Under the pieces are notes generated by a model, which saw only the letters and a program-made list of their open reading frames with translations, was not told where the DNA came from and did not search any database. The translations under genes were made by a program, and so were the position numbers. Of a DNA stretch of 64,000 nucleotides, positions 55,716-64,000 are shown one piece after another. Position 1 is the first letter of the stretch, and every line of letters starts with the position of its first letter. Source of the DNA: Bog-473 sp963800725 (lineage in GTDB: Bacteria > Actinomycetota > Acidimicrobiia > Acidimicrobiales > RAAP-2); contig CAWDCE010000003.1 of NCBI GenBank assembly GCA_963800725.1, positions 62,001 to 126,000 on the forward strand, written 5' to 3'.

Positions 55716-55925
55716 TTGGTGTCCTTCCGCTCTGCGGTTACTCATTGGTAGCTGATGGGGCCCGGCAGCACCGAGCTCGTAAACAAGATCTGTCCTTGAA
55801 CCTACCGGCTCGGTCCGTGACCCGGCGACTCAGGGGTCGGTACCAATGGTCGCCCGAGCCCCCGGCGGTCGAACTGGGCCGCCGGTTTCGAGGTGTGCTG
55901 GCCCGGTGCCGCCCCGGGTGACTCC

Positions 55926-56852
55926 TCAGACCAACTGCTCGGCTTGGGGCAACGACGACAAGATGTCGTTGAGATGTGTGCAGGTGGTGGTGCCCACCAG
56001 GTCGCGGCGGACCAGTTCGGCCACGTCGCGCAAGCGGTGCCCGACCAGGCGGTCCGCACTCTTTGCTGCCCCCGGGCATTCCCCCCATGGCAGGACCCTG
56101 GGGGTGGCGACACAAGTGGTGATCCGCTCGGATTCGGCACCGAGGTCACCGGAATATTCGGTACCGGGCTCGAGGGTGGCGTCCAGGGTGTATTCATGCA
56201 GCACGGCAGTGCTTTGGTCCCCTCGGGCGTACGAGTCGCGGAACATCGCCCAGATCTGGTTTCCCCTTCGCTCGATAATCCGTTGGCGCCGCAGCGTCCC
56301 CGTGCTGAGTTCGGGCATTGCGTGCCACCCGGTCGAATTGCTCGGGGCCTCGGGTCCGTCGGGCGTCGGTACTTCGCGATGAGACCGGATGTGGACCATC
56401 ATCGAGCCCGATTCGGCCCAGCCTGCGCAGATGTCGACGGGGAGTCCGTCGATGAAATCTGCCGCGAGTGGAGTGGCCAGTTGGCCCGAATACAAGGTGC
56501 CGTAGCCCGAGAGCAGCGCGATGACGGGGAGTTCATTGAGCAGGACCCAGGCCAAAGTGTCCCTGTTGCAGATTTCGTCGACCGAGCCCCGGAACCCTTT
56601 GGCTGCCACGCGCCCAATGAGCGACTCGCACTCGGGGACCTCGGGCTCGAGGCAGAGCGAGAGGAGGGTCCGACGTGCATCGAGGGTGGCGGTCAACGAC
56701 ACCGAGCCGTCGCCTTGATGAGCGGCTCCGGCCACTTTCATGCGTCCGCCTGGGCCGGTCGCCACGTCGAGATGACTGCTCCGTCGGATCGACCCGGGCC
56801 GGCGCACTGGCAAGTGATCGAGCGGATCGGCGAGCGCGTGGGCAACATGGGT
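55926..56852 (-). CDS. DUF2889-domain protein
   Basis: About 308 residues. The C-terminal domain is recognisable as DUF2889: WHAMPELSTGTLRRQRIIERR, VATPRVLPWGECPGAAKSA and DLVGTTTCTHLNDILSSLPQ, with conserved Cys and His. The N-terminus PVRRPGSIRRSSHLDV also fits the family. Function is unknown. GTG 56852 is preferred; longer starts enter the divergent gene. Only 26 bases separate it from the rightward DUF1214-like gene. Confidence 0.75.
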   Translation of the reverse strand, partial: THVAHALADPLDHLPVRRPGSIRRSSHLDVATGPGGRMKVAGAAHQGDGSVSLTATLDARRTLLSLCLEPEVPECESLIGRVAAKGFRGSVDEICNRDTLAWVLLNELPVIALLSGYGTLYSGQLATPLAADFIDGLPVDICAGWAESGSMMVHIRSHREVPTPDGPEAPSNSTGWHAMPELSTGTLRRQRIIERRGNQIWAMFRDSYARGDQSTAVLHEYTLDATLEPGTEYSGDLGAESERITTCVATPRVLPWGECPGAAKSADRLVGHRLRDVAELVRRDLVGTTTCTHLNDILSSLPQAEQLV

Positions 56853-56878
56853 CACCCCGCCAACGGTAGCGTTGGCCC

Positions 56879-58022
56879 ATGGACCCACTTGCCAAAGCCT
56901 TCGACGCCTGGACCAACGCACAGCGAGCCGCACTCGACACGATGCTCGAAGCCACTGGGGTACCGCGCACCGACGTGGACACCGCTGAGGGTTATCGCTG
57001 GGTCACCCGCCTCTCGACGCTCGCCCTCGAGTGGCTGGTCGAAAAGTCCGATCCGCTCCACCCTCAGCTGTTTCGACTTCAAGACGCGTACCGCAAGCTC
57101 TTGGTCGACAACCCCGACGTCAACTACCTGTTCTGCGTGCTCGACGACACGCGCGAGTTACCGGCTGGTCGGCACCCGGGGGGAGTGCGCCTATCTCGGC
57201 ATGACCTTCGGCACCCCGTTCGGTCAGGGCGAGGTCGGGGGCCGCACCGGTACCCAGACCCAGACCCACATCGACGAATACGACATCGGACCCAACGGGG
57301 AAGTCGACATACTCATCGCCCCCGAAGCTGATATGCCCACCCCGCGGCCGAGAAACTCCATCGTCCTCGAGCCCGGCACCGCGCAGTTGGCGATACGCGA
57401 GACGCACTGGTGGAAGACCCCCGAGCGCCTGTCGGACCTGCGCATCGAGCTGGTGGGCGATGCGCCGCCGCCGGTCCTTTCGTCGGCCGAACTGGCACCC
57501 AAGCTCGAGTTTGCCGCCATGTTCTTGCAGTTCGTCGGTGGGACCGCGGTGCAGATGTGGCATGACGCCGGCACCAATATGAACACGTTCGGTGGCACGT
57601 CGGGGTCGGCCCACGTGCAGGCCCAAGAGGACGAGGTCCGCTCGCACTCCAACGCCGAGATGACCTATCACGGCGGTCGTTTCGAGCTGGCCCCCGGCGA
57701 GGCGCTCGTCGTGACGGTCCATGAGCCCGAGCGCCCCTTCCTCTACTGGGGCCTCACCCTCACCTCACCGTGGATGGAGAGTTTCGACTATCGCTACACG
57801 ACCACCGCCCTCAACAACAAAACCGCCGAGCGTTCACCCGACGGGAGTTGGCAGATGGTCATCGCGCCCGAGAATCCCGGAGAGGGCGTTGCCAACTGGC
57901 TGGACACCAGCGGGCGCCTGGAGGGCTACATGTTGGTGCGCTGGGTGCTGGCCGACGAACCGCCGCACCCGACCGCCGAAGTGGTCAAGGTGGCCGACCT
58001 GGCCAAGAAAGCCCCGGTCTGA
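56879..58022 (+). CDS. DUF1214-like protein (frameshifted)
   Basis: About 380 residues after repair. It starts MDPLAKAFDAWTNAQRAALD and reads to LFCVLDDTRE near 57160, where one T seems extra. The next frame continues YRLVGTRGECAYLGMTFG through MWHDAGTNMNTFGGTSG and VTVHEPERPFLYWGLTLTSP to 58022. The last block (PxRPFLYWGLTL, then SPDGSWQMVIAPENPG with GEGVANWLDT) resembles DUF1214-type beta-sandwich proteins. No catalytic motif is visible. Divergent from the DUF2889 gene, convergent with the sulfotransferase. Confidence 0.72.
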
Positions 58023-58065
58023 CCCGAGGCGTCGGTCCCCCCGACGGCGCAGTGCGCCTGGCGTC

Positions 58066-59322
58066 TTAGACCTCGGAACGAACTCCGAAGCGCTCTTGGT
58101 AGGGCGCGACCAGCACGCGGTGGGTGGCGAGGTCGAGTCCGGTATCGCTGAACGAATAGTCGTGGCGGACCGATCGATTGGCATGGTGGGCGGCGAGGTA
58201 TGCCTCGAGATTGGCCCGAAAGGCTGCTGACACCGCGATGTCCCACTTGGCGTACAGCGCCTCGATGGTGCCGACCGGGTCGGCCACCAGCTCGTGATAG
58301 AGGACATCGTTGATCTGATCGTTGGGCAGAGCCCCGCTGTCGCGTTCTGCGGTCACCTCGTCCATCACGAGCTCGAGCCCCATGCACATGAACTCGACCA
58401 GGACCCCGTGGTCGACATGGTTCGAGTGCATGTAGTGCAGCGTTGCCATCAGATCGGCCAGTGAGCCGACCACACGTAGCGGGTCGCGGTGGGTGATGAC
58501 CACCCTGGCGTCGGGGTAGGTGGCAAAGACCAGCGGGAGCGAGGACAGGTGCGACGGCGCTTTGACGACCCAGTGCGTGGTCGGGCGAGCCCATTGCAAG
58601 GTGGCCAGCATGCGCCGCATCCAGTCGTAGATGGGCAACTGGTCCACACTGCTCTTCCAGATGGTGTACTCAGGGACGTTGTAGATGCCCGTGTACATGT
58701 CGCTCGAGAACTGGTGCGCGAAGCCGAAGATGTCCTCGGTCGGAAGATTTCCACCGTTCTCGTGCATCGAGGTGAAGGCCGGAACCATCTCGTCCATCAA
58801 GAGGATCTCGTCGTCGCAGAGTTGCGGGCGCCCACCGGGATCGCCCACCGCGGCACGCGATCGGTCTTCGCCGGCCGGGACGGTGTGGAGGTATTCCCAC
58901 AACATCGGTGGACGATTGTCAGGGTCGCAGGCCAAGAGTTCATGCAAAAAGGTGGTGCCCGAGCGCCCGAGACCGGTGACCACAATGGGGGAGTGGATGA
59001 ACTCGTCGCCGATGGCCGGCTGTTCCTCCCACAACGCCACCAGGCGGAGCCGGTTCTCCAAGAGCAACTGGAGCTCGCCGCGGGTGCGGATACGGCCGGG
59101 AAGATGCAGCTGGGCTTCCCCGTCGAGCGAGCGGCACAGACGGGTGAAGGGTTCTTCCCACCAACTGTCGCCAAAATCGCTGAGTCCGGTGGCCGACGTG
59201 GCACTGTGGCGCAGGTAGTCGGGCTCGAGGGAGACGACGGATCGTCCGCCGTCGCCGACCCCCTCGCCAAGCGCGATCATCTTCTCGGTCCAAGGGCTTC
59301 GAGGTGGCGGGGTCCAGGGCAC
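58066..59322 (-). CDS. PAPS-dependent sulfotransferase family protein
   Basis: About 418 residues from GTG 59322; ATG 59280 is an alternative. The 5'-phosphosulfate loop is VVTGLGRSGTTFLHELL, and the 3'-phosphate site is VVITHRDPLRVVGSLADL. His in VVKAPSHLSSLP is a catalytic-base candidate. The group resembles large actinobacterial sulfotransferases (Sulfotransfer_3). It would transfer sulfate from PAPS to a lipid or small alcohol, yielding PAP that CysQ removes. Confidence 0.87.
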   Translation of the reverse strand: MPWTPPPRSPWTEKMIALGEGVGDGGRSVVSLEPDYLRHSATSATGLSDFGDSWWEEPFTRLCRSLDGEAQLHLPGRIRTRGELQLLLENRLRLVALWEEQPAIGDEFIHSPIVVTGLGRSGTTFLHELLACDPDNRPPMLWEYLHTVPAGEDRSRAAVGDPGGRPQLCDDEILLMDEMVPAFTSMHENGGNLPTEDIFGFAHQFSSDMYTGIYNVPEYTIWKSSVDQLPIYDWMRRMLATLQWARPTTHWVVKAPSHLSSLPLVFATYPDARVVITHRDPLRVVGSLADLMATLHYMHSNHVDHGVLVEFMCMGLELVMDEVTAERDSGALPNDQINDVLYHELVADPVGTIEALYAKWDIAVSAAFRANLEAYLAAHHANRSVRHDYSFSDTGLDLATHRVLVAPYQERFGVRSEV

Positions 59323-59372
59323 GGCTTGACACCGTAGTGGTCCGGGCGGGCCGGGTCGGGGAGAATGGTTCG

Positions 59373-59909
59373 GTGGAACTGAGCGTCGAGGACATCGCGG
59401 CGCTGCTCGCATCGAGGGCGGCCCAACAGCGGGTCGAACCCCAAGCTCGCTATTCGCATCTCGACCATGCCCGCCAAACCGCGGCGCTCTTGGCCGCTGA
59501 CCCCAACAACGACGAGGCGTTGGTGGTGGCCGGACTGGTGCACGACATTGGACACCTCCTCCCCGGAGTTGGCGACCCCGGCCACGCCCGGGCGGCCGAG
59601 GCGGCCGTGCGACGCACGCTCGGCGAACGCGTTGGTGGATTGGTCGGGCTCCATGTGGCGGCCAAGCGCTATCTGTGCGCATTGGATGACTACGACGATG
59701 TCCTCTCGCCGGGCAGCGTCACGTCGCTCGCCGTCCAGGGGGGCCCGATGAACAAAGAAGAACGGTCGGCCTTCGAGGCCCTCGACGCCTTCGGCGACGC
59801 GGTGAGGCTGCGTCGGGCTGACGATGGGGCCAAGGTGGACGATCTCTTTGTCCCCGACCTGGCCGAATGGATGGTGCTGGTGCGCCGCGTGGCCGCCGAC
59901 GCGGGCTGA
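59373..59909 (+). CDS. HD-domain mixed-valence diiron oxygenase, PhnZ-like
   Basis: 178 residues from GTG 59373. Metal and active-site residues match PhnZ: His32 (LDHARQTA), His57-Asp58 and His61 (LVHDIGHLL), His71, and the identical block HVAAKRYL (His94, Lys98), followed by QGGPMNKEERSAFE. PhnZ oxidatively cleaves 2-amino-1-hydroxyethylphosphonate. However, the lid Tyr/Glu pair of PhnZ (Tyr24, Glu27), about ten residues before His32, is not conserved here (Glu22, Ala25), so the substrate is probably different. No phosphonate gene is nearby. Starts divergent from the sulfotransferase with 50 bases between. Confidence 0.8.
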   Translation: MELSVEDIAALLASRAAQQRVEPQARYSHLDHARQTAALLAADPNNDEALVVAGLVHDIGHLLPGVGDPGHARAAEAAVRRTLGERVGGLVGLHVAAKRYLCALDDYDDVLSPGSVTSLAVQGGPMNKEERSAFEALDAFGDAVRLRRADDGAKVDDLFVPDLAEWMVLVRRVAADAG

Positions 59910-59920
59910 CGCCCGTTCGT

Positions 59921-61354
59921 TCAGCTGGCCTGACTGACCGAGCTCATATTGAAGTCCGGGATGCGCAGCGGCGGCATCACGCATCGGTTGAGGTACTCGC
60001 CGAGCTCGCGTCCGAGGGCCCGAACGCTGGTCCCGACCTCGCTGACCCGGGCCAACAGGTCCACCGGGCTCTCGTTGAAGCGGAAGTTGTTCGCGGCACC
60101 GACGACCTTGCCATCCTCGACGACGTAGACCCCGTCACGGGTGAGGCCGGTGAGGAGCAAGGTCGCCGGATCGACCTCGCGGATGTACCACAAACAGGTC
60201 AACAACAGCCCGTGTTCTGTCCGCGCCACCAGGTCATCGACGCTGCCCGAAGCCGGGTCGGAGACTTGGGCACTCCGCAGGATCAGGTTGTCCACGTAGG
60301 GTGCCGCCTCGACGCCCGACTTGGCCGCTCCGGCCCGGTGGTAGCGCAGTTGATTGAGCACGCCGTCGCGTATCCAGTCGACCCGCTCGATCGCCAATCC
60401 GTTGTCGAAAACCGATGCCTCCGAGCTCGACGAAGCTGCGGCGACGAACGGGAGGCACTCGAGTCCGGGCTCGAACGGGTCGCTGTAGAGGGTGAAAGGG
60501 GTATCGCAGATCCGTTCGCCCACCCGGGTGCCCTGCGTGGCGCCGGTGCTCGAGAACACCGTCCGCCCATCCTCAGCGTCTTGGCCGCCGAGCCCGTAGA
60601 AGTACAAGGAGCCCATCAGGTCCGCCACGCCCGACGGTGGCACGATCACCTCGTAGCGTCCAGCTTCGAGGCCAACTGGGCGCTTGGCCCATTCGAGGCG
60701 CCGCCACAGTTCGTCCTCGAGGTCCGAGAACGAGAGCCGACTGAGCTCTTCTTCACCGGCGCCGGCCCACACCGATCGCACCGGCGCGTTGTCGTTGGAA
60801 CGTCCGACCAAATTTACCGCCCCGGTGGGTTGGGCATAGGAGAGTCGTAGACCGCTCGATGTCCCGAGATAGAGCGTCGAGATCCCGAACTCGGCAAATC
60901 CCGCCAGGACGACTTGGTGCGCCCGGGCCCGGACGAAGGCACCTGAGAGGCCGTCTAAGACGCCGCTGAGAGCGGAGAGGTCGGTCTCTTTGGGTGCGTG
61001 CGAGAAATTCAGCGCCGCCGCGCGCCCACCTGCTTGAGCCGTCGCCTGCGCCTCGTCGACCAGGCCGAAGGCGTCGTCGCCGGGCACCGCACCGCGCGCA
61101 TCGGCGAGGGCGACCGCCACCATGTCGTCGACATCGACCATTCCGCTTCGCCGCGACACCCCGACCGCACCTGCGCCGACGATGACGACAATGGTCACCG
61201 ACCGGTCGCGGCGCACGCCGTTGGTGGTCGTTGCATTGAGGGCGAATCGGACGTCGGCGTGACTCGTTTCGTCGACCAACGCGATGCAGGCGTCGGCCCC
61301 CGAGCGTAGGGCCGAAGCAATGGCGTCATCGACGACGGCCTGGGCCTCTCTCAT
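59921..61354 (-). CDS. tldE: TldE/PmbA-family protein
   Basis: 477 residues. The N-terminus MREAQAVVDDAIASALRSGA and the blocks VFDNGLAIERVDWIRDGVL, VIVPPSGVADLMGSLYFYG and TGLTRDGVYVVEDGKVVGA match the TldD/PmbA family; the HExxxH zinc site is absent, as expected for TldE. It forms a heterodimeric peptidase with TldD that matures modified peptides. ATG 61354 overlaps the TldD stop by 4 bases. Confidence 0.87.
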   Translation of the reverse strand: MREAQAVVDDAIASALRSGADACIALVDETSHADVRFALNATTTNGVRRDRSVTIVVIVGAGAVGVSRRSGMVDVDDMVAVALADARGAVPGDDAFGLVDEAQATAQAGGRAAALNFSHAPKETDLSALSGVLDGLSGAFVRARAHQVVLAGFAEFGISTLYLGTSSGLRLSYAQPTGAVNLVGRSNDNAPVRSVWAGAGEEELSRLSFSDLEDELWRRLEWAKRPVGLEAGRYEVIVPPSGVADLMGSLYFYGLGGQDAEDGRTVFSSTGATQGTRVGERICDTPFTLYSDPFEPGLECLPFVAAASSSSEASVFDNGLAIERVDWIRDGVLNQLRYHRAGAAKSGVEAAPYVDNLILRSAQVSDPASGSVDDLVARTEHGLLLTCLWYIREVDPATLLLTGLTRDGVYVVEDGKVVGAANNFRFNESPVDLLARVSEVGTSVRALGRELGEYLNRCVMPPLRIPDFNMSSVSQAS

Positions 61355-62856
61355 CGTCCGGCCTCCGCTCGCGCGTTGAGGACGCGCACCTGGCGCACCA
61401 GCACCGACGGGCAGCCGTGACTGACCGGTGCGACTTGGCCGGGTTGCCCCTTGCCGCAGTTGAAGGCGCCTCCGAGCACCCAGGTGGACGGCCCGCCCAC
61501 CGCCTCCATGGCTCCCCAAAAGTCCGTCGTGGTGGCCTGGTAGGCGACGTCGCGCAGTTGGCCCGCCAGCGCGCCGTTCTCGATCTTGAAGAATCGCTGT
61601 CCGGTGAACTGGAAGTTGTAGCGCTGCATATCGATCGACCAACTCTTGTCGCCCAGGATGTAGATACCCCGCTCGACACCAGAGATGAGGTCGGCCGTGG
61701 TCGGGTCGCCTTGCGCGGCCGGGGCCAATGAGACGTTGGCCATACGTTGGATCGGCACGTGGAGGGGTGAGTCGGCGAAGGCGCACCCGTTGGAGCGGTC
61801 AAAGCCCATCGAGGCGGCGATGGAGCGGTCCAGTTGATAGCCGACCAGGACGCCGTCTTTGACGAGGTCGAAAGATTGGGCGGCACACCCCTCGCTGTCG
61901 ATGGCCACGGTGGCGAGTCCGTGCTCGACGGTGCGATCACCGGTGATGTGCATGACCGGTGAGCCGTATTTGAGTTCGCCCAACTGATCGAAGGTGGCGA
62001 AGGACGTTCCGGCATAGGCGGCCTCGTAGCCGACGGCCCGGTCCAATTCGGTGGCGTGCCCGATCGACTCGTGGATGGTCAACCACAGATTAGAAGGGTC
62101 GATCACCAGGTCGTAGTCGCCCGCCTCGACCGAAGGGGCCGCCAACTTTTGGGCCAAGAGTTCGGGCAGCGCCGCCAGCTCAGCGGCCCAGTCCCACGTC
62201 GAGGTGGCCCCATCGGGCGGACCCGCGAGATATTCCCAACCACGACCAACCGGCGGTGCGAGGGTCCGCATGGTCTCAAAGCCTGTGTCGCCGAGGGCGA
62301 GCGCCTCGAGCTGGGGATGTAGCCGCACACGACGTTGGTGGGCCCGCGTCCCGTTGAGGTCGGCGAGGTAGGTCTCCTCGCTGACGCTCAACACTGCGGC
62401 ACTCACATGGGCCACCCCCGGCGCGTCCAAAAGAGATCGGCTCCAATTCTCGAGCAACGCCACCTTGTCGGCGAGGGGAACACTGGCGGGATCGATGGCG
62501 AAGGGGCTCGACCACACCACGTCGCTGTGCGAGGGCTCGGGGGCAAGCTCGACGTGGCCGCCCCCGGCCAGCTTGGTGACCCGAGCTGTGTCGACGGCTC
62601 GGGTCACCAGTGCACCAGCTTCGCTCGGGGTCACGTCGACGGTCGCCGCGAAGCCGCTCGCACCGTCGATCACGACGCGCACGCCCATGCCGAATTCGGT
62701 GTCGTCGGAACTGCCTTCGGGGGCACCGTCGCGCAGACGTACCTCTTGGGAGCGGATGCGTTCAACCCGCAGCTCGGCATGCGCGCACCCGGCCGCGTGC
62801 ACGCTCGACAAAGCGGCGTCGGTCAAGGCCGCCAGGTCGTCGGTGGGCATCGGCAT
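61351..62856 (-). CDS. tldD: TldD-family metalloprotease
   Basis: 501 residues. The zinc site HExxxH is His262-Glu263-x-x-x-His267 in WLTIHESIGHATELDR. Further blocks GMGVRVVIDGASGFAATV, MGFDRSNGCAFADSPLH and GAFNCGKGQPGQVAPVSHG agree with the family. Partner TldE is coupled downstream. Known substrates of the pair include microcin B17-type peptides and antitoxins; no RiPP precursor is seen nearby. It starts 3 bases after the Gfo/Idh gene. Confidence 0.9.
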   Translation of the reverse strand: MPMPTDDLAALTDAALSSVHAAGCAHAELRVERIRSQEVRLRDGAPEGSSDDTEFGMGVRVVIDGASGFAATVDVTPSEAGALVTRAVDTARVTKLAGGGHVELAPEPSHSDVVWSSPFAIDPASVPLADKVALLENWSRSLLDAPGVAHVSAAVLSVSEETYLADLNGTRAHQRRVRLHPQLEALALGDTGFETMRTLAPPVGRGWEYLAGPPDGATSTWDWAAELAALPELLAQKLAAPSVEAGDYDLVIDPSNLWLTIHESIGHATELDRAVGYEAAYAGTSFATFDQLGELKYGSPVMHITGDRTVEHGLATVAIDSEGCAAQSFDLVKDGVLVGYQLDRSIAASMGFDRSNGCAFADSPLHVPIQRMANVSLAPAAQGDPTTADLISGVERGIYILGDKSWSIDMQRYNFQFTGQRFFKIENGALAGQLRDVAYQATTTDFWGAMEAVGGPSTWVLGGAFNCGKGQPGQVAPVSHGCPSVLVRQVRVLNARAEAGR

Positions 62857-62859
62857 CGC

Positions 62860-63851
62860 TCAGTCGTCTCCGTGGGTCGGCTGACGCAGCGGGAGGCCGG
62901 CGGCCGAGTAGATCGAATCGATCAACTCCATGGTCCGGATGGCATCCGATGCGGTGGTCGGGAATTGGGCCCCGTCCTCGATGGCCGCGACAAACGCCTC
63001 GAGTTGGTAGTCATAGGTGGCCCGGCGGCTGAACTTTTCTCGACGCGTCCCCGACCGGGTCTCGACCCGGACCCGGTGACCGAATTGTGGGGCGAAGGGG
63101 TTGAAGACCGACAAGGTGCCCTCGCTGCCGGTGACGGTGGCGTGCATGTGGAGAATCGACGAGGAGAACATGGAGCAGCGAATACGGGCAGTGCCACCTT
63201 CGGGGAGGGAAAAACGCGCATCCATGGCGCGGTCCACCCCGGCCGACGACAGCTTCGCCTTGGCTCCCGACACCCGCGGCCCTGCGGCTAAGAGGCGCAG
63301 GAGCGATACCGGGTAACAGCCCATGTCCATGGTGGCCCCGCCGGCCAGACCGAGCTGGTAGCGGATGTCCCCCTTCTTGGCCAGCGGAGCGGCGAAGTTG
63401 ATGGAGACGTCGTCGATCACGCCCAGTTCACCCGAGCGCACGATCTCGACCAGTCGCTTGGCGAGCGGGTGGTACTGATAATGGAAGGCCTCCATCACCA
63501 CCAACCCGTGGTGGGCCGCGTCGGCTTCGGCGACCAGGCGAGCCTCGTCCGCATTGGCGGTGAAGGGCTTTTCACACAGCACGTGCTTGCCCGCCTCGAG
63601 GGCGGCGATGGTCCACTTCCCATGCAGGCCGTTGGGGAGCGGAACGTAGATCGCATCGATGTCGGGGTCGCTGATGAGTGCTTCATACGAGGGTGCCACC
63701 CGGGCGATGTGGTGCTTGTCGGCGAAGCCTTGCGCTTTTTGTACGTCGCCGCGGCTACCGCCACCACGTGGGCCCGGCCGGTCCGACGGGCCGGCTTGAT
63801 CAGCGCGGCCGGCGCGATCTTGGCCGCGCCGAGTATCCCGATCCTCACCAT
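62860..63851 (-). CDS. Gfo/Idh/MocA-family oxidoreductase (frameshifted)
   Basis: About 330 residues after repair. NAD(P)-binding fold MVRIGILGAAKIAPAALIKP at the N-terminus; one base is off near 63757, after which QGFAD-like sequence and APSYEALISDPDIDAIYVPL continue. The family EKP motif is HVLCEKPFTANADEARLV, with YQYHPLAKRL and the MDMGCYPVSLL His/Cys region following. It acts on a polyol, sugar or dihydrodiol. ATG 63851 is the first gene of a three-gene leftward unit with TldD and TldE. The remaining 149 bases to the window edge show no gene. Confidence 0.85.
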
Positions 63852-64000
63852 GGGCGGAGCAATTCCCAATTCATTGGCTGGGACGCTAACGCACGATGGT
63901 GCATGGCGAGATGGTGCCACGGGCGTTGGAACACGATGATCCCGAATCGCCCGGATGCGACTGGTGGCACGGTCGGGCGTCTGCGAACATCGAGGGCACC

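Noticed and set aside
55893..58022. 709-codon rightward open frame
   Set aside because: The first half is antisense to the DUF2889 gene; only the part after 57162 is real, as the shifted frame of the DUF1214-like gene.

Overview
The window is a GC-rich actinobacterial chromosome segment with tightly packed genes, many GTG starts and many 4-base start/stop overlaps. An S-(hydroxymethyl)mycothiol-dehydrogenase-type enzyme, an Rpf-like lytic domain, an MmpL-type exporter, a PspC-domain sensor kinase and several FadE/thiolase/DUF35/amidohydrolase genes point to Actinomycetota. An Acidimicrobiia-like soil or aquatic lineage is my best guess (inference). I see no rRNA, tRNA, CRISPR array, transposase, integrase or phage gene.

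Layout. 0-5 kb: a partial MFS symporter, an alpha/beta hydrolase, a YrhK-like membrane protein and a frameshifted glutamate decarboxylase. 4.9-13.1 kb: a rightward cluster encoding the four post-oxidation steps of a Weimberg-type pentose pathway (lactonase, aldonate dehydratase, KdaD-like second dehydratase, 2-oxoglutarate semialdehyde dehydrogenase), followed by a secreted GH50-like enzyme with five IPT/TIG repeats. 13.2-17.7 kb, leftward: a MarR regulator, a two-subunit B12 mutase with isobutyryl-CoA-mutase active-site residues, and a DHA2 exporter. 17.9-29 kb: small metabolic, secreted and envelope genes; several carry frameshifts, worst in an MFS/esterase pair at 23.0-25.8 kb, and the block ends with a gamma-glutamyltransferase and a mycothiol-dependent dehydrogenase. 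29-33 kb: a sulfate/thiosulfate ABC importer with palindromic upstream elements. 33-40 kb: an amidohydrolase, a thiolase/DUF35 pair, an aldo/keto reductase, and an MFS-TetR operon behind a 9+9-bp palindrome. 39.7-46.3 kb: an MMPL exporter, a DUF1707/PspC/sensor kinase/response regulator block with a perfect 8+8-bp palindrome, CysQ and a cold-shock protein. 46.5-48.6 kb: TetR and a carotenoid oxygenase. 48.6-55.7 kb: a leftward catabolic operon (acyl-CoA dehydrogenase, thiolase-like protein without the usual cysteine motif, DUF35, acyl-CoA ligase, SDR, diiron protein, MmcQ-like). 55.9-64 kb: DUF2889, DUF1214-like, sulfotransferase, a PhnZ-like HD oxygenase, TldE, TldD and a Gfo/Idh/MocA oxidoreductase.

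Themes are oxidation of plant sugars, acyl-CoA catabolism of branched or cyclic acids, sulfur uptake with PAPS/PAP handling (importer, CysQ, sulfotransferase), and export pumps under TetR/MarR control. At least 17 apparent single-base frameshifts lie in otherwise well-conserved genes across the window. I read most of these as probable sequence or assembly errors rather than mass pseudogenisation, but that cannot be settled from the sequence alone.
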